Shown piece after piece: positions 26,106-35,038 of a stretch of 64,000 nucleotides of DNA. Under the pieces are notes generated by a model that was not told the origin of the DNA, did no database searches, and saw nothing but the letters and a program-made list of their open reading frames with translations. How positions within the stretch are numbered: position 1 is the stretch's first letter; every line of letters begins with the position of its first letter. Location of the stretch: contig JASHQE010000174.1 in assembly GCA_030037705.1 (NCBI GenBank), positions 27,171 to 91,170 of the forward strand. The letters run 5' to 3'. Both the position numbers and the translations under genes were made by a program. This stretch comes from Acidobacteriaceae bacterium. Its GTDB lineage: Bacteria > Acidobacteriota > Terriglobia > Terriglobales > Acidobacteriaceae.

Positions 26106-27470
26106 TTATTTCTTCTCTGTAACAGATATGCACACACCGGACCAGTGATCATGATTCAGACCGGGCGGCGGCGTTGAACTTAAGGGCATTACGCCGACAT
26201 TCTTCGCGACAAAAGGGAAGCGAGCCTCAAGGTAGGTCCTAACCAGGAAGGCCCGATTGTACGAACGCGCAAGTTGATCGGCGGGGCCGCCGGCGTCGGA
26301 ATATCCTTCAATGATGATCGGATGCTGAAAGACAGCATCGCCGTAGCTTGCAATCGCTGCATCAATTGTTTGTCTACCCCCGGCCGAGAGTTCCTCAGTC
26401 CCATGTACTCCTGGCTGAAAGAGAGCGTCGCTCGTGAACCACGAGCGGCGACCATTCGCATTCACAAAAAGCTTATTGCGCCGATACTGGCCAGGCGAGA
26501 TGCTTGAAAGGCTGTAATAGCCGCGGCGACTGAAGAAGCCCTTAAAGAAGAAATTGTGCTTGATCGCTTCTGTATCCTCGGCCATGTTTCCGGTCGCGGC
26601 ATTGACATTCGTTAAGGTCTCGCTGATGTTCTGGGCGGCCGTTACACCGTCGATGTCCGGCCCAAGCGCCTGGTTCAGGCTTTGGTGAACCAGTTGCATC
26701 GTGCTATTTGCCTCGGTCGATGCAGCGCGTACTTGCGTCATTGTCCCATCGATCTTCTCCGGCAGTTGCCGTTCCTGAATGTCTTTGACGATCCCATTCA
26801 TTCGACTGGCCGCCTGCTTCAGAGAAGATGTCGTAGACTGCACGTTGGTCATGGTATCCCGGATCTGGTCCGCCATCTTTTCATCGCGGAGAAGCATTCC
26901 AGCGGGCCCTTTTCCTTCCTTGAGCCCGACCAGGACGTCGTTTGCATTTTGGACTGCGACATTCACTCCGTCCAGAGAGGTGTTGAGTTTGCCTCCCAGC
27001 AGCTTCAAGGTGGCATCCGCATCGTCCATCACGCCCAGGCCATGGGTCATGAGATCGGAGATGGCAATGGGCGGTTTGCTCTGAAGGATCGAGTCCGGTG
27101 GTGCGATCGGAGATCCAGGACTGCCCGAATGGATCGACAAAAAGGTCTCGCCCACCACGCCTTCCGTATCGATCGTAACGATTGAATCCGTCCGAACCAG
27201 TCCATGTAGTTGCTCATTGATACGCATCTGAACGCGAAACCGCGAGGTTGGGGAGTCCGGCACGTGAATCTGGGTGACCTGGCCAGCATCCATCCCCGCA
27301 ACTCGCACCTTCGATCCTTTGGTTAGCCCATCGAGATCCGTGAAGTCCGAATAGAGCAGCACGTGCTGTGAAAAGGCCTCGTGACGGTTCCCGACCAAGA
27401 AGATTCCGAGAACGAATAATGACAGGCCTGCGACGATGAAGATTCCTACCGCGAGATATCGTCCTGGCAT
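26106..27470 (-). CDS. MCE (MlaD-like) protein fused to an OmpA-like domain
   Basis: A 454-residue protein with an N-terminal membrane anchor (YLAVGIFIVAGLSLFVLGIFLV) and one MCE domain (VLLYSDFTDLDGLTKGSKVRVAGMDAGQVTQI). A long helical region follows. The C-terminus is an OmpA-type peptidoglycan-binding domain with IIIEGYSDAGG and the RSYNRAFLVRTYL helix, so the conserved Asp and Arg are present. MCE proteins form the periplasmic lipid channel of ABC-type phospholipid transporters. The fusion would let it reach and hold the cell wall or outer membrane. The ATG at 27470 follows a GGAG site by 9 bases; the longer frame would overlap the ATPase gene by about 80 bases. Confidence 0.9.
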   Translation of the reverse strand: MPGRYLAVGIFIVAGLSLFVLGIFLVGNRHEAFSQHVLLYSDFTDLDGLTKGSKVRVAGMDAGQVTQIHVPDSPTSRFRVQMRINEQLHGLVRTDSIVTIDTEGVVGETFLSIHSGSPGSPIAPPDSILQSKPPIAISDLMTHGLGVMDDADATLKLLGGKLNTSLDGVNVAVQNANDVLVGLKEGKGPAGMLLRDEKMADQIRDTMTNVQSTTSSLKQAASRMNGIVKDIQERQLPEKIDGTMTQVRAASTEANSTMQLVHQSLNQALGPDIDGVTAAQNISETLTNVNAATGNMAEDTEAIKHNFFFKGFFSRRGYYSLSSISPGQYRRNKLFVNANGRRSWFTSDALFQPGVHGTEELSAGGRQTIDAAIASYGDAVFQHPIIIEGYSDAGGPADQLARSYNRAFLVRTYLEARFPFVAKNVGVMPLSSTPPPGLNHDHWSGVCISVTEKK

Positions 27471-27474
27471 TTCT

Positions 27475-28215
27475 TCACTCCGCAATGAGTCTGCGAGCAA
27501 CATCGTTCTCGCTTTGAGCAACTTCTTCGACTGAGCCAAACGCAACCAGGTCACCTCGGTCCAATACGGCTACGCGATCTGCAATTCGGCGCGTCCCATG
27601 TACGTCATGCGTGACCACGATCAAAGCCGTGCCATGCTGTTCTTTGCATCTCAGAAGGAGTTCGTCGATCTCAGAGGCTGTGATTCGGTCAAGTCCGCTG
27701 CTCGGTTCGTCGGCCAGCAGGATCTTTGGATCGAGGACGAGGGCTCGAGCAAGTCCCGCTCGTTTCCGCATTCCGCCTGATAGCGCAGAGGGATATTTGG
27801 CGCTATCGGATCCCAACCCCACGGCTAAAAGCACGTGATGTATCTTGTCGTCGATCTCCTCTTTTGACTTATTTGTAAGGCGTTTGAGCGGAAGTGCGAG
27901 GTTTTCATAGAGAGTGAGTGAATCGAACAAGGCGGCATCCTGAAACAGATAGCCCAGCTTTTTCCGTACTGCCGACAAGCCGCGTTCACTCAGTCCGGCA
28001 AGATTCTCGTGATCAACCCAGACCTCTCCAGAATCGGGGCGCATCAAAGCCATGATGATCTTGAGGGTTACGCTCTTTCCGGTGCCGCTCCGACCGAGCA
28101 GACATAAGACCTGTCCTTGTTCGAGATGGAGCGATACATCGTTCAGGACGCGCTTCTCACCGAACGCCTTGGTCACGTTCTTGAACTGAACCGCTATGTT
28201 CGGTGAAATGGTCAT
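27475..28215 (-). CDS. mlaF: MCE/Mla-type ABC transporter ATPase
   Basis: A 246-residue ABC ATPase that powers lipid movement between membranes. Walker A is GRSGTGKSVTLK, the signature is LSGGMRKRAGLARAL, Walker B is ILLADEPSSGLD, and the H-loop His is in VVTHDVHG. The ATG at 28215 overlaps the permease stop codon as ATGA, indicating translational coupling, and replaces a longer frame that would run deeper into the permease gene. The gene order permease, ATPase, MCE protein is the usual one for this transporter type. MlaB and MlaC homologues are not adjacent. Confidence 0.93.
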   Translation of the reverse strand: MTISPNIAVQFKNVTKAFGEKRVLNDVSLHLEQGQVLCLLGRSGTGKSVTLKIIMALMRPDSGEVWVDHENLAGLSERGLSAVRKKLGYLFQDAALFDSLTLYENLALPLKRLTNKSKEEIDDKIHHVLLAVGLGSDSAKYPSALSGGMRKRAGLARALVLDPKILLADEPSSGLDRITASEIDELLLRCKEQHGTALIVVTHDVHGTRRIADRVAVLDRGDLVAFGSVEEVAQSENDVARRLIAE

Positions 28216-29024
28216 ATGGCGGTGTCCGGAAAAAGGAAGAAGATACACTTGATCAGTAGGACATCCGCGACAATGATGAGCAATGACGCAATAACAACAC
28301 TGTTTGTGGCCGCTTCTCCAACACCCTTCGCTCCCTTATTCGTCGTAAATCCAAAGTAAGAGGAGACGGAACCGATGATGAACCCGAATACCGCGGTCTT
28401 GAGCGTCGGTGCGATGAAGTTCGACCACTGGAGATTTTCGAACGCCCGGTTCAGGTAGAGTTCCGGTGAGATGCGGGATGCCAGCGCCTCCGACAGAAAG
28501 CCGCCCAGCAATCCTGCGAAATCCATAAAAAGGGTCAGAAGCGGAAGCGCGATGACACAGGCAAGGACCCGCGGGACGACCAGAAACTTGAATGAGTCGA
28601 TGGACAGCGACTCGATCGCGTCAATCTGTTCCGAGGCTCGCATGTTGGCGAGCACGGCTCCAATGCCGGATCCGACTCTGCCAGCCAGAAGCAGACCCGC
28701 AACCAGAGGCCCAATTTCAACGAAGAAGGATACCGCCTGCACTGCGGGTATCATGGCTGCCGCGCCGAACGTCACAAGAGTATTGCGCGTGTGGAGCGTC
28801 ATGACCGCCCCCAACGCGAAGCCGGAAACGACAATGAGTGCGATGGACTTGTTGCCGACCTCCGCGAGCTGCCGGGAGAGCTGAGCGATTTCAAAAGGTG
28901 GCCGGAACGCATCCATGAGGACGCGAGCGCTGAACGCGCCGACCTTGCCGACAGACTCGAAGACCCTACCGGACCAGGACACGGGCGTTCTCCCATCGAA
29001 TATTCGATCCGACTTGGTGGCCAC
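28212..29024 (-). CDS. mlaE: MCE/Mla-type ABC transporter permease
   Basis: A 270-residue integral membrane protein of the MlaE family. About five or six hydrophobic segments are visible, and the conserved core AGRVGSGIGAVLANMRASEQIDAIESL marks the cytoplasmic coupling region. It starts the three-gene lipid-transport set and lies about 80 bases after the cytochrome b-c gene on the same strand, so it may be co-transcribed with the respiratory genes upstream. Confidence 0.93.
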   Translation of the reverse strand: MATKSDRIFDGRTPVSWSGRVFESVGKVGAFSARVLMDAFRPPFEIAQLSRQLAEVGNKSIALIVVSGFALGAVMTLHTRNTLVTFGAAAMIPAVQAVSFFVEIGPLVAGLLLAGRVGSGIGAVLANMRASEQIDAIESLSIDSFKFLVVPRVLACVIALPLLTLFMDFAGLLGGFLSEALASRISPELYLNRAFENLQWSNFIAPTLKTAVFGFIIGSVSSYFGFTTNKGAKGVGEAATNSVVIASLLIIVADVLLIKCIFFLFPDTAI

Positions 29025-29107
29025 TTGCGAGGTTGCGGACCGTCAAGACGATAACTGTGTACCAATCCGAAATGAGGTCCAACCGAGATGTTTCCAAACA
29101 AACTCCT

Positions 29108-30586
29108 TTACTGATGCGCAGGTGTGACAAGCACAGCCGCAGCGTTGCGGGATGCGTCAGCAGCTGGCGGCTCATTCGCAGGATGGAGAGTTTCGAGAAA
29201 GCTGACGAGCGCAGTCACTTCAGAAGGTGAGAGGTTCTTGCCATATGCAGGCATATTGCCTCCTCCCTGCAAGACCTGCCGGATCAATTGGTCTTCTGTC
29301 ATGCGCGATGCAACGAGATCCAGTGCCGGCCCGCGCTGCCCTCCGACCCCGGCAATGGAGTGGCAGTTGCGGCATTGTTTGGACTGGAAGACGATCGCAC
29401 CCTGCCGTTGCAGCGGACTCGCATCGTGCGTATAGCGCACAGGAACCGGCGAACCGCCACTCCAGGCAGTCATCTTCGGGCTCCATGGCGTAAATGTGCC
29501 GAGATGCGTAAGTACACTCCAGGCCAGTGCAATCGAAGTCAGCATGAGGATGGCGACCGGACGCCTGTGCCAGCTCTTCTCGCCTTCGCCGGCGCAGAAC
29601 GGAAGCGCCACCAGACCCGCGATGCCCAGCGCCGGCGCAATCAACAGGAAGGGCGTCTCAAGGCTGGGAGGCAGATACGAAAGCACCGCGTAGAGCCATA
29701 GGAAAAAGAAGTCCGGTTTCGGAGCGGTTTGAATGATCGTTGGGTCCGGCCGTCCCCCCGGCCCATAAGGGCCGAGAACAGCCGCACAAACGGCGACCGC
29801 CGCAAGAATGGCTGCGGAGAAAAATGCGTCCTTCCACACGGCGCCCGGCACGAATGCTCTGCCATCCTTCTTCGTGAGCTTGTGATATTCGGCCGCATAG
29901 GTCGCGCGGCGGACGATGCGCCCCGGCATTGGCCACTCGTTGATTCCGAGTTTGAGCACCATCCAGACGTGCAGGCAAGCGAACGCCAAGAGCATTCCCG
30001 GAATGACAAAGACGTGGAATGCGAAGAAGCGAGACAGAGTTGCGCCCGCAATGATGGGGCCGCCGAGCATCATGTGCACGGCCCAGTTGCCAACAAACGG
30101 CACGCGGCTGGCAATCGATGCGCCGATACCCAATCCCCAATAGGCATCCTGATCGAAACGCAACACCTGCCCGGTAAAGGCCATGCCGAGGGTCATCAGC
30201 AGGAGAAACACGCCCAGGACCCAAGTGAGTTCACGGGGAAACTTGTATGCGCCGAAGAGAAACACCTGCGCCATGTGGATCAATACGACCGCGACCATGA
30301 AGTTCGATCCCCAGCCGTGCATCGCGCGCAGGAACCAGCCGAGAGTCAGTTGATGGTTTAAGACGTTGAGACTGTTCCAGGCTTGGCCGGCAGACGGCAC
30401 ATAGACGAGAGCCAAAAGAATTCCCGTCACAATCTGCAGCATCAGAAGAACGAAGGCCGCGCTGCCGAAGACATACCACCAACTGGCGGTCTTATTCGGA
30501 ACCGGGTGCAGCGCCATCTCCTTGATCGGCTCGCCGAGTTGGAGACGACGATCGAACCATTCGTAAAGGACCTTCAGCCGGCGCAT
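29108..30586 (-). CDS. Cytochrome b fused to a cytochrome c domain
   Basis: A 492-residue quinol-oxidising subunit. The first 220 residues are a cytochrome b with four-helix heme core; heme ligands are expected in FLRAMHGWGSNFMVAVVLIHM and FVGNWAVHMM...FAFHVFVIPG. Additional C-terminal membrane helices are followed by a c-type domain with heme site CRNCH (about residue 410) and a downstream Met ligand in GNMPAYGK. In classical bc1 complexes the c-type subunit is separate; here it is fused. It overlaps the Rieske gene by 13 bases, so the two are translated together. It probably passes electrons from quinol to the diheme cytochrome c and the oxidase encoded upstream. Confidence 0.9.
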   Translation of the reverse strand: MRRLKVLYEWFDRRLQLGEPIKEMALHPVPNKTASWWYVFGSAAFVLLMLQIVTGILLALVYVPSAGQAWNSLNVLNHQLTLGWFLRAMHGWGSNFMVAVVLIHMAQVFLFGAYKFPRELTWVLGVFLLLMTLGMAFTGQVLRFDQDAYWGLGIGASIASRVPFVGNWAVHMMLGGPIIAGATLSRFFAFHVFVIPGMLLAFACLHVWMVLKLGINEWPMPGRIVRRATYAAEYHKLTKKDGRAFVPGAVWKDAFFSAAILAAVAVCAAVLGPYGPGGRPDPTIIQTAPKPDFFFLWLYAVLSYLPPSLETPFLLIAPALGIAGLVALPFCAGEGEKSWHRRPVAILMLTSIALAWSVLTHLGTFTPWSPKMTAWSGGSPVPVRYTHDASPLQRQGAIVFQSKQCRNCHSIAGVGGQRGPALDLVASRMTEDQLIRQVLQGGGNMPAYGKNLSPSEVTALVSFLETLHPANEPPAADASRNAAAVLVTPAHQ

Positions 30587-31176
30587 GGCGATCCTCCCGG
30601 GGTGTTCTGGATCTGAACGAGTTGGGCGGTATTCGAAAGGGTCGGCATCTGCCCTGCGTCAATCTGAAGGTCGCCGTCTACGATCTTCGTGTCGTAGGTA
30701 AACAGTCCGCGCTCCGGAGGCCCCGATGCGCGGCTTCCATCGGCATAGTACGCGCCGCCGTGGCAGGGGCACATGAACAGTCCTGACTGCGGGAACCAGC
30801 GAACCGGGCATCCGAGATGAGCGCAGTTGATGGCAAACACCTGGAACTGCTCTTGGGCGATACGGCGCACCCAGCAGGCCACGCGATCCGTCTCGCCATC
30901 CCAGGCTCTGCCCACAGGATTCGTAAACTTCGCGAGGCGCGTCTCGCCCACGGGAAAGCTGTCGATTGACCCGAGCGACACCCACGACTTGTACGCGCCG
31001 TCGGGCTTCGCCGGAGAAAGCAGATACTTGACCACCGGCACAGCCACTGCTACGCCAACCACCGCATTGAAAAACGCGCCTATCTTGAGCAGCAACCACC
31101 GCCGCGATACCGCCAGCTCGTCCACTGGAGCGGTCTCTTCTTCGTCGTGTCCTTCGAGCAATACCTCTTCAGACAT
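30574..31176 (-). CDS. Rieske iron-sulfur protein
   Basis: A 200-residue protein with an N-terminal twin-arginine-like motif (SRRWLLLK) and a membrane anchor. The Rieske 2Fe-2S motifs are CAHLGCPVRW and CPCHGGAYY, giving two Cys and two His ligands. The ATG at 31176 is preceded by GAGGT and was chosen over a longer frame running into the cytochrome c gene. With the overlapping cytochrome b-c gene it forms a Rieske/cytochrome b quinol-oxidising module next to a cytochrome oxidase. Confidence 0.93.
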   Translation of the reverse strand: MSEEVLLEGHDEEETAPVDELAVSRRWLLLKIGAFFNAVVGVAVAVPVVKYLLSPAKPDGAYKSWVSLGSIDSFPVGETRLAKFTNPVGRAWDGETDRVACWVRRIAQEQFQVFAINCAHLGCPVRWFPQSGLFMCPCHGGAYYADGSRASGPPERGLFTYDTKIVDGDLQIDAGQMPTLSNTAQLVQIQNTPGGSPCAG

Positions 31177-31178
31177 AG

Positions 31179-31892
31179 TTACCTCTTCGCGCTTTCGTCG
31201 GGATAAGGTTGGCCGGGTGTGTCGCTCCTCAACGAGTGCAGGTAAGCAACGATATCGCTTACATCCTGATCGGCAAGCGGCTGTCCGGGCCGGACATGCT
31301 CCCAATCCGGCTGGCCAAGATCTGGCCGTCCGGCGATCACAATGGTTCGCAAGCTCTGGTCGCTGACAAGTGCGAGATAGCTGGTATTTGTGATCTTCTG
31401 TTTATCCTGACGGTGGCAGGAGACGCAGCTCGCTTGGAAGATCGCTTCGCCGTGGCCTGCGTTTCCCACGATGGTTGCGAGATACGAAGGCATGGCAACA
31501 CCAGCGGACTTCTTAAACATCCAGCGCGCACGCATCCCCGCAACGAGCGCATCGATCTGCTGCTCTGTTAGAAAGCCTCCCGCCGACTCACCGAAGGCCG
31601 GCATCTGCGTCCCTGGCATGCCGGAGGTGATCCAGCGTTTGAGCGATGCATCGTCAACCAGCGCTTGGTAGGTGGGATTGGAAAGGTCGAGAGCCGGCCC
31701 TCCTGAGCCGTTCTCGCCGTGGCACGCAGAGCAGTTCTGTTGATAAAGACGATCGAAAGAGATTACTTCTTCCGGTCTCATCAGCTCGTCTTGATCGTTC
31801 GGCTCCCCGATCCGTCCATGGCATCCCATGCAGGTGACAAAAAGCGCCAGAGAGAGCAGGACCAAACCTCCTGTAAATGCGCATCCTCTCAT
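31179..31892 (-). CDS. Exported diheme cytochrome c
   Basis: A 237-residue protein with a hydrophobic N-terminus (GGLVLLSLALFVTCMGC) that looks like a signal peptide or lipoprotein signal. Two cytochrome c domains follow, with heme sites CSACH (about residue 56) and CVSCH (about residue 155). A Met ligand for the first is in MPGTQMPAFG. The ATG at 31892 overlaps the preceding stop codon as ATGA. It lies between the quinol-oxidising module and the oxidase and is the natural electron carrier between them. Confidence 0.88.
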   Translation of the reverse strand: MRGCAFTGGLVLLSLALFVTCMGCHGRIGEPNDQDELMRPEEVISFDRLYQQNCSACHGENGSGGPALDLSNPTYQALVDDASLKRWITSGMPGTQMPAFGESAGGFLTEQQIDALVAGMRARWMFKKSAGVAMPSYLATIVGNAGHGEAIFQASCVSCHRQDKQKITNTSYLALVSDQSLRTIVIAGRPDLGQPDWEHVRPGQPLADQDVSDIVAYLHSLRSDTPGQPYPDESAKR

Positions 31893-32734
31893 GGCTGGTT
31901 CCCTTTGGGCGGATTGAACTCCTTTGCCTCGATGCCCATGCGAAGGACGAACGGCAGCGCCTGGTGTGTTCTGATCTTGCCCGTCCTGGTGACCACGATG
32001 CCGGCCACAATGCCGAAGAGGATCTCGGAGAGTGCGAACCAGCCCCACGCAATCCGCGCATTAAATGCCGGATTCACGAAGCCAAGAATCGAATGCAACA
32101 AGCCGGTCCACAAAAGGGGCGCGATGAGACCGCCGAGCAGAATCGGCCGCTTCGGCCACATCGGCAGCATCGCGCCGTACAGCAACCCGATCAAGCTGCA
32201 TACTGCGGCATGAATGACCGTTGCGACGATCAGCCCGTTCCAATGAAATGCTGCAATATCCGCCGTGGAAGGGTTTGTCCAGTGCGCTACGCCGGCGCCG
32301 CCGAGCAGGTTGACCGCGTACCAGATGCTGTGTTGTGTCAGGTAACCGTAAAGAAGTGCCGGAAAAATCATGACGATGCCGCCGGCGATACCGCCGCGTA
32401 GCCCCGCAACCATTGGGTAGCTTTCGACGGGGAGATACGCGCGATGAACCTCACTTACCTGGATGTGAGCGACGGTTCTGCGCGAGCTGGCAGGGACAAA
32501 TCGTCTCCGGACGACCGGCACGAACGCGTGGTGCTCATGCGGAAAGACCTGCTTGAACCAGCCCACAATGCCGCAGCCGGTGAGGAGGGCCCCGACCAGC
32601 CCAACGCCGATACTCGTCACCAGGCTCGCGAAGCAGAGCATGGCTCCGAATGCGAGAATGATCGGCCACGCCGTGCCGGCAGGTATCTCGATCAGCTCAC
32701 CATTACCCTGTTCCAGATTTTGCTCGTTGACCAT
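31889..32734 (-). CDS. Multi-pass membrane protein of the oxidase operon
   Basis: A 281-residue membrane protein with two N-terminal helices followed by GWFKQVFPHEHHAF, reminiscent of small cytochrome-oxidase subunit IV proteins. A loop and about five further helices follow. The C-terminal part has no family I recognise. It sits between oxidase subunit III and the diheme cytochrome and overlaps the latter by four bases. It could be an accessory subunit, a heme or copper assembly factor, or a coupling protein between the two complexes; sequence alone does not decide. Confidence 0.75.
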   Translation of the reverse strand: MVNEQNLEQGNGELIEIPAGTAWPIILAFGAMLCFASLVTSIGVGLVGALLTGCGIVGWFKQVFPHEHHAFVPVVRRRFVPASSRRTVAHIQVSEVHRAYLPVESYPMVAGLRGGIAGGIVMIFPALLYGYLTQHSIWYAVNLLGGAGVAHWTNPSTADIAAFHWNGLIVATVIHAAVCSLIGLLYGAMLPMWPKRPILLGGLIAPLLWTGLLHSILGFVNPAFNARIAWGWFALSEILFGIVAGIVVTRTGKIRTHQALPFVLRMGIEAKEFNPPKGNQP

Positions 32735-32737
32735 GGT

Positions 32738-33334
32738 TCACCGCCCGATGAGATACACCACTGAAAACACGACGACCCATACGCCATCGACAAAGTGCCA
32801 GTAAAGAGCAACCGCGCCGAAGCGCTCGCTCTGGCGCGAGTCAACCCGACCGAAAAGCGAAAAGAGAAAGGCCGAACTCAGCAGAGCCAATCCAATGACC
32901 ACGTGAGTGGCGTGAAGCCCGACAAGCGAATAGAAAGTCGTACCGAAGAGATTCGTGCTGATCGTCAGGCCGTCCTGGTAGATCAGCTTTTTCCATTCGC
33001 TTGCCGTGCCGATCAAAAACGTGATGGCGAGCACGATCGTTGCTCCGAGCCAGGCGGTGAAGCTGCCCATCCGGTCGTCTTCGATGGCCCGCTCCGCGCG
33101 CCAGATCGTCAGACTGCTGGACAAGAGGCAGATGGTGCCGATGATCGGGACCTCCAAAACATCGGAGGGCCTCGGGCCGGTCACGCTCTTGCCCAAATAG
33201 AAAACATAAGCGACAACAAAGATCGTGAAGATCGCGCTTTCACCCGCGATCAGGGCCGACATGCCCACGCGGCCTTTATAGGGCAGGTGCCACTCGGCCG
33301 CTCGTACCGGCAAGCGTGTAGAGACAGTGCTCAT
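32738..33334 (-). CDS. ctaE: Cytochrome c oxidase subunit III
   Basis: A 198-residue protein with about five membrane helices, matching the short subunit III seen in caa3- and bo3-type oxidases. Typical stretches are IFTIFVVAYVFYLG and FYSLVGLHATHVVIGLALL, and the C-terminus is YWHFVDGVWVVVF, the conserved subunit III ending. Its ATG overlaps the subunit I stop codon by four bases. Confidence 0.93.
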   Translation of the reverse strand: MSTVSTRLPVRAAEWHLPYKGRVGMSALIAGESAIFTIFVVAYVFYLGKSVTGPRPSDVLEVPIIGTICLLSSSLTIWRAERAIEDDRMGSFTAWLGATIVLAITFLIGTASEWKKLIYQDGLTISTNLFGTTFYSLVGLHATHVVIGLALLSSAFLFSLFGRVDSRQSERFGAVALYWHFVDGVWVVVFSVVYLIGR

Positions 33335-35025
33335 GCTTCGTACTCCCAGTCGGGATCGTCGGGATGCTTGAGATCCCAGAGCGGCCGGCGGCTGTGTACT
33401 TCAGGCGGCTCCTCGAAGTTGTAGACAGGCGGCGGAGACGACGTGGTCCACTCGAGCGTCCACGCGTCCCAGGGATCGTCGCCCGCAATCTCGCCTTGGA
33501 ACAACGAAGCGATGAAGTTGTAGGCGAAGATCAGAACCGCAACTCCTTGTACCATTCCCCCCAACGACACAACGAGGTTCAAGAAATTCCATCCGCGGTC
33601 CGGCTGATACGTATAAATCGATCGCGGCATACCCAACAGGCCCAAGAAGTGCATAGTGTCGAAAGTGATGTGAAAGCCAATCAGGAATAGCCAGAAATGC
33701 CATTTGCCCAGGGTTTCATTCATCAGCCTTCCCGTTGCCTTCGGGTACCAGAAGTAGAGTGCGGCGAAGATGCAGAACACCACCGCTCCCACGAGTACAT
33801 AGTGAAAGTGCGCAATCACAAAGTACGAGTTGTGGAGCTGCCAGTCCCACGGCGATACCGAGAGCATGATGCCGGTGAGACCTGCGATGAGGAACTGGAA
33901 GAGAAATCCGATGCAGAACAGCATCGGCGTGGTGAACCGTATGCGCCCGCCCCACAGTGTCGCAATCCAATTGAAGATCTTGATTCCGGTGGGAACACCC
34001 ACGAGCATGGTGGACAACGTGAAGAAGGCATTCGAGGTCGAGGTCATGCCAACTGTGAACATGTGGTGCGCCCACACGCTCAAACTGACGAACATGATCC
34101 CGACCGAAGCCGCGACCATCGCAGGATAACCGAAAATAGCCTTTCGGCTGAACACCGGAATGATCTCGTTGGCAATCGCAAATGCAGGCAAAACGAGAAC
34201 GTAGACCTCCGGATGCCCGAAGATCCAAAAGAAGTGAATCCAGATCAAGGAAGATCCGCCGGCCTGTGTGTCAAAGAAGTGCCCGCCTAAGTAGCGGTCG
34301 ATGAGAAGCATGAACTGCGCTGCCGTCAGCGGAGTAATGGTAACCAGCGTCAGCATACTGACGACCAGCATCAGCCAGGTGAACAGGGGCATCCGCATCA
34401 GCGTCATGCCCTTGCAGCGCATTGAAACGACTGTCGCAATGATATTGATGGCAGTGCCGAATGTTCCGAAGCCGCTTACGATAAGGGCCAGAGCCCAATA
34501 GTCGGTCGCATGTCCTGGCGAGAACGAGCGTGCCGTGAGCGGCGCATAAGCGAACCAGCCTACGTCCGGCGCGTTGCCGACGCCGTAGAGACCTCCTCCG
34601 CCCAGAAAGCTGTAGTAAAGGAGCAGTCCGCCGAATGCAGTCAGCCAGAAGCTGAAGGCGTTCAATCGCGGGAAGGCCATGTCGCGGGCGCCGATCTGGA
34701 GAGGCACGACGTAGTTGCCAAAACCAAAGAGAAAAGGCATCCCGACCAGAAACACCATGGTGGTTCCATGCATGGTGAAGAACCGGTTATAGACCTGAGC
34801 GCTCAGGAAATGATTATGCGGAAATGCAAGCTGAATGCGGATGAACAGAGCCTCTGCACCGGCGACTAACAAGAAGAAAGTTGAGTAGAGAATGTACAGG
34901 ATGCCGAGACGCTTATGATCGACTGTGATAACCCACTCATGAAGCGTTTCGAGGAGCGTCCCTCGTGGCTCGTCAGAGACAACGGCTTCGATCGTACCTG
35001 GATTCGGAAGTGAATAGTCGCTCAT
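33331..35025 (-). CDS. ctaD: Cytochrome c oxidase subunit I
   Basis: A 564-residue catalytic subunit of a heme-copper oxidase that reduces oxygen to water and pumps protons. The GHPEVYVLVLP motif carries the CuB His, the proton-channel Glu and the cross-linked Tyr of A1-type enzymes. WAHHMFTVGM supplies the further CuB histidines, and the heme ligands lie in the helix with FTMHGTTMVF and in NSYFVIAHFHYVLVG. It follows subunit II by 13 bases and overlaps subunit III. The A1 type is a normal aerobic oxidase rather than a high-affinity cbb3 enzyme. Confidence 0.95.
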   Translation of the reverse strand: MSDYSLPNPGTIEAVVSDEPRGTLLETLHEWVITVDHKRLGILYILYSTFFLLVAGAEALFIRIQLAFPHNHFLSAQVYNRFFTMHGTTMVFLVGMPFLFGFGNYVVPLQIGARDMAFPRLNAFSFWLTAFGGLLLYYSFLGGGGLYGVGNAPDVGWFAYAPLTARSFSPGHATDYWALALIVSGFGTFGTAINIIATVVSMRCKGMTLMRMPLFTWLMLVVSMLTLVTITPLTAAQFMLLIDRYLGGHFFDTQAGGSSLIWIHFFWIFGHPEVYVLVLPAFAIANEIIPVFSRKAIFGYPAMVAASVGIMFVSLSVWAHHMFTVGMTSTSNAFFTLSTMLVGVPTGIKIFNWIATLWGGRIRFTTPMLFCIGFLFQFLIAGLTGIMLSVSPWDWQLHNSYFVIAHFHYVLVGAVVFCIFAALYFWYPKATGRLMNETLGKWHFWLFLIGFHITFDTMHFLGLLGMPRSIYTYQPDRGWNFLNLVVSLGGMVQGVAVLIFAYNFIASLFQGEIAGDDPWDAWTLEWTTSSPPPVYNFEEPPEVHSRRPLWDLKHPDDPDWEYEA

Positions 35026-35038
35026 ATCGGTCCTCTAG

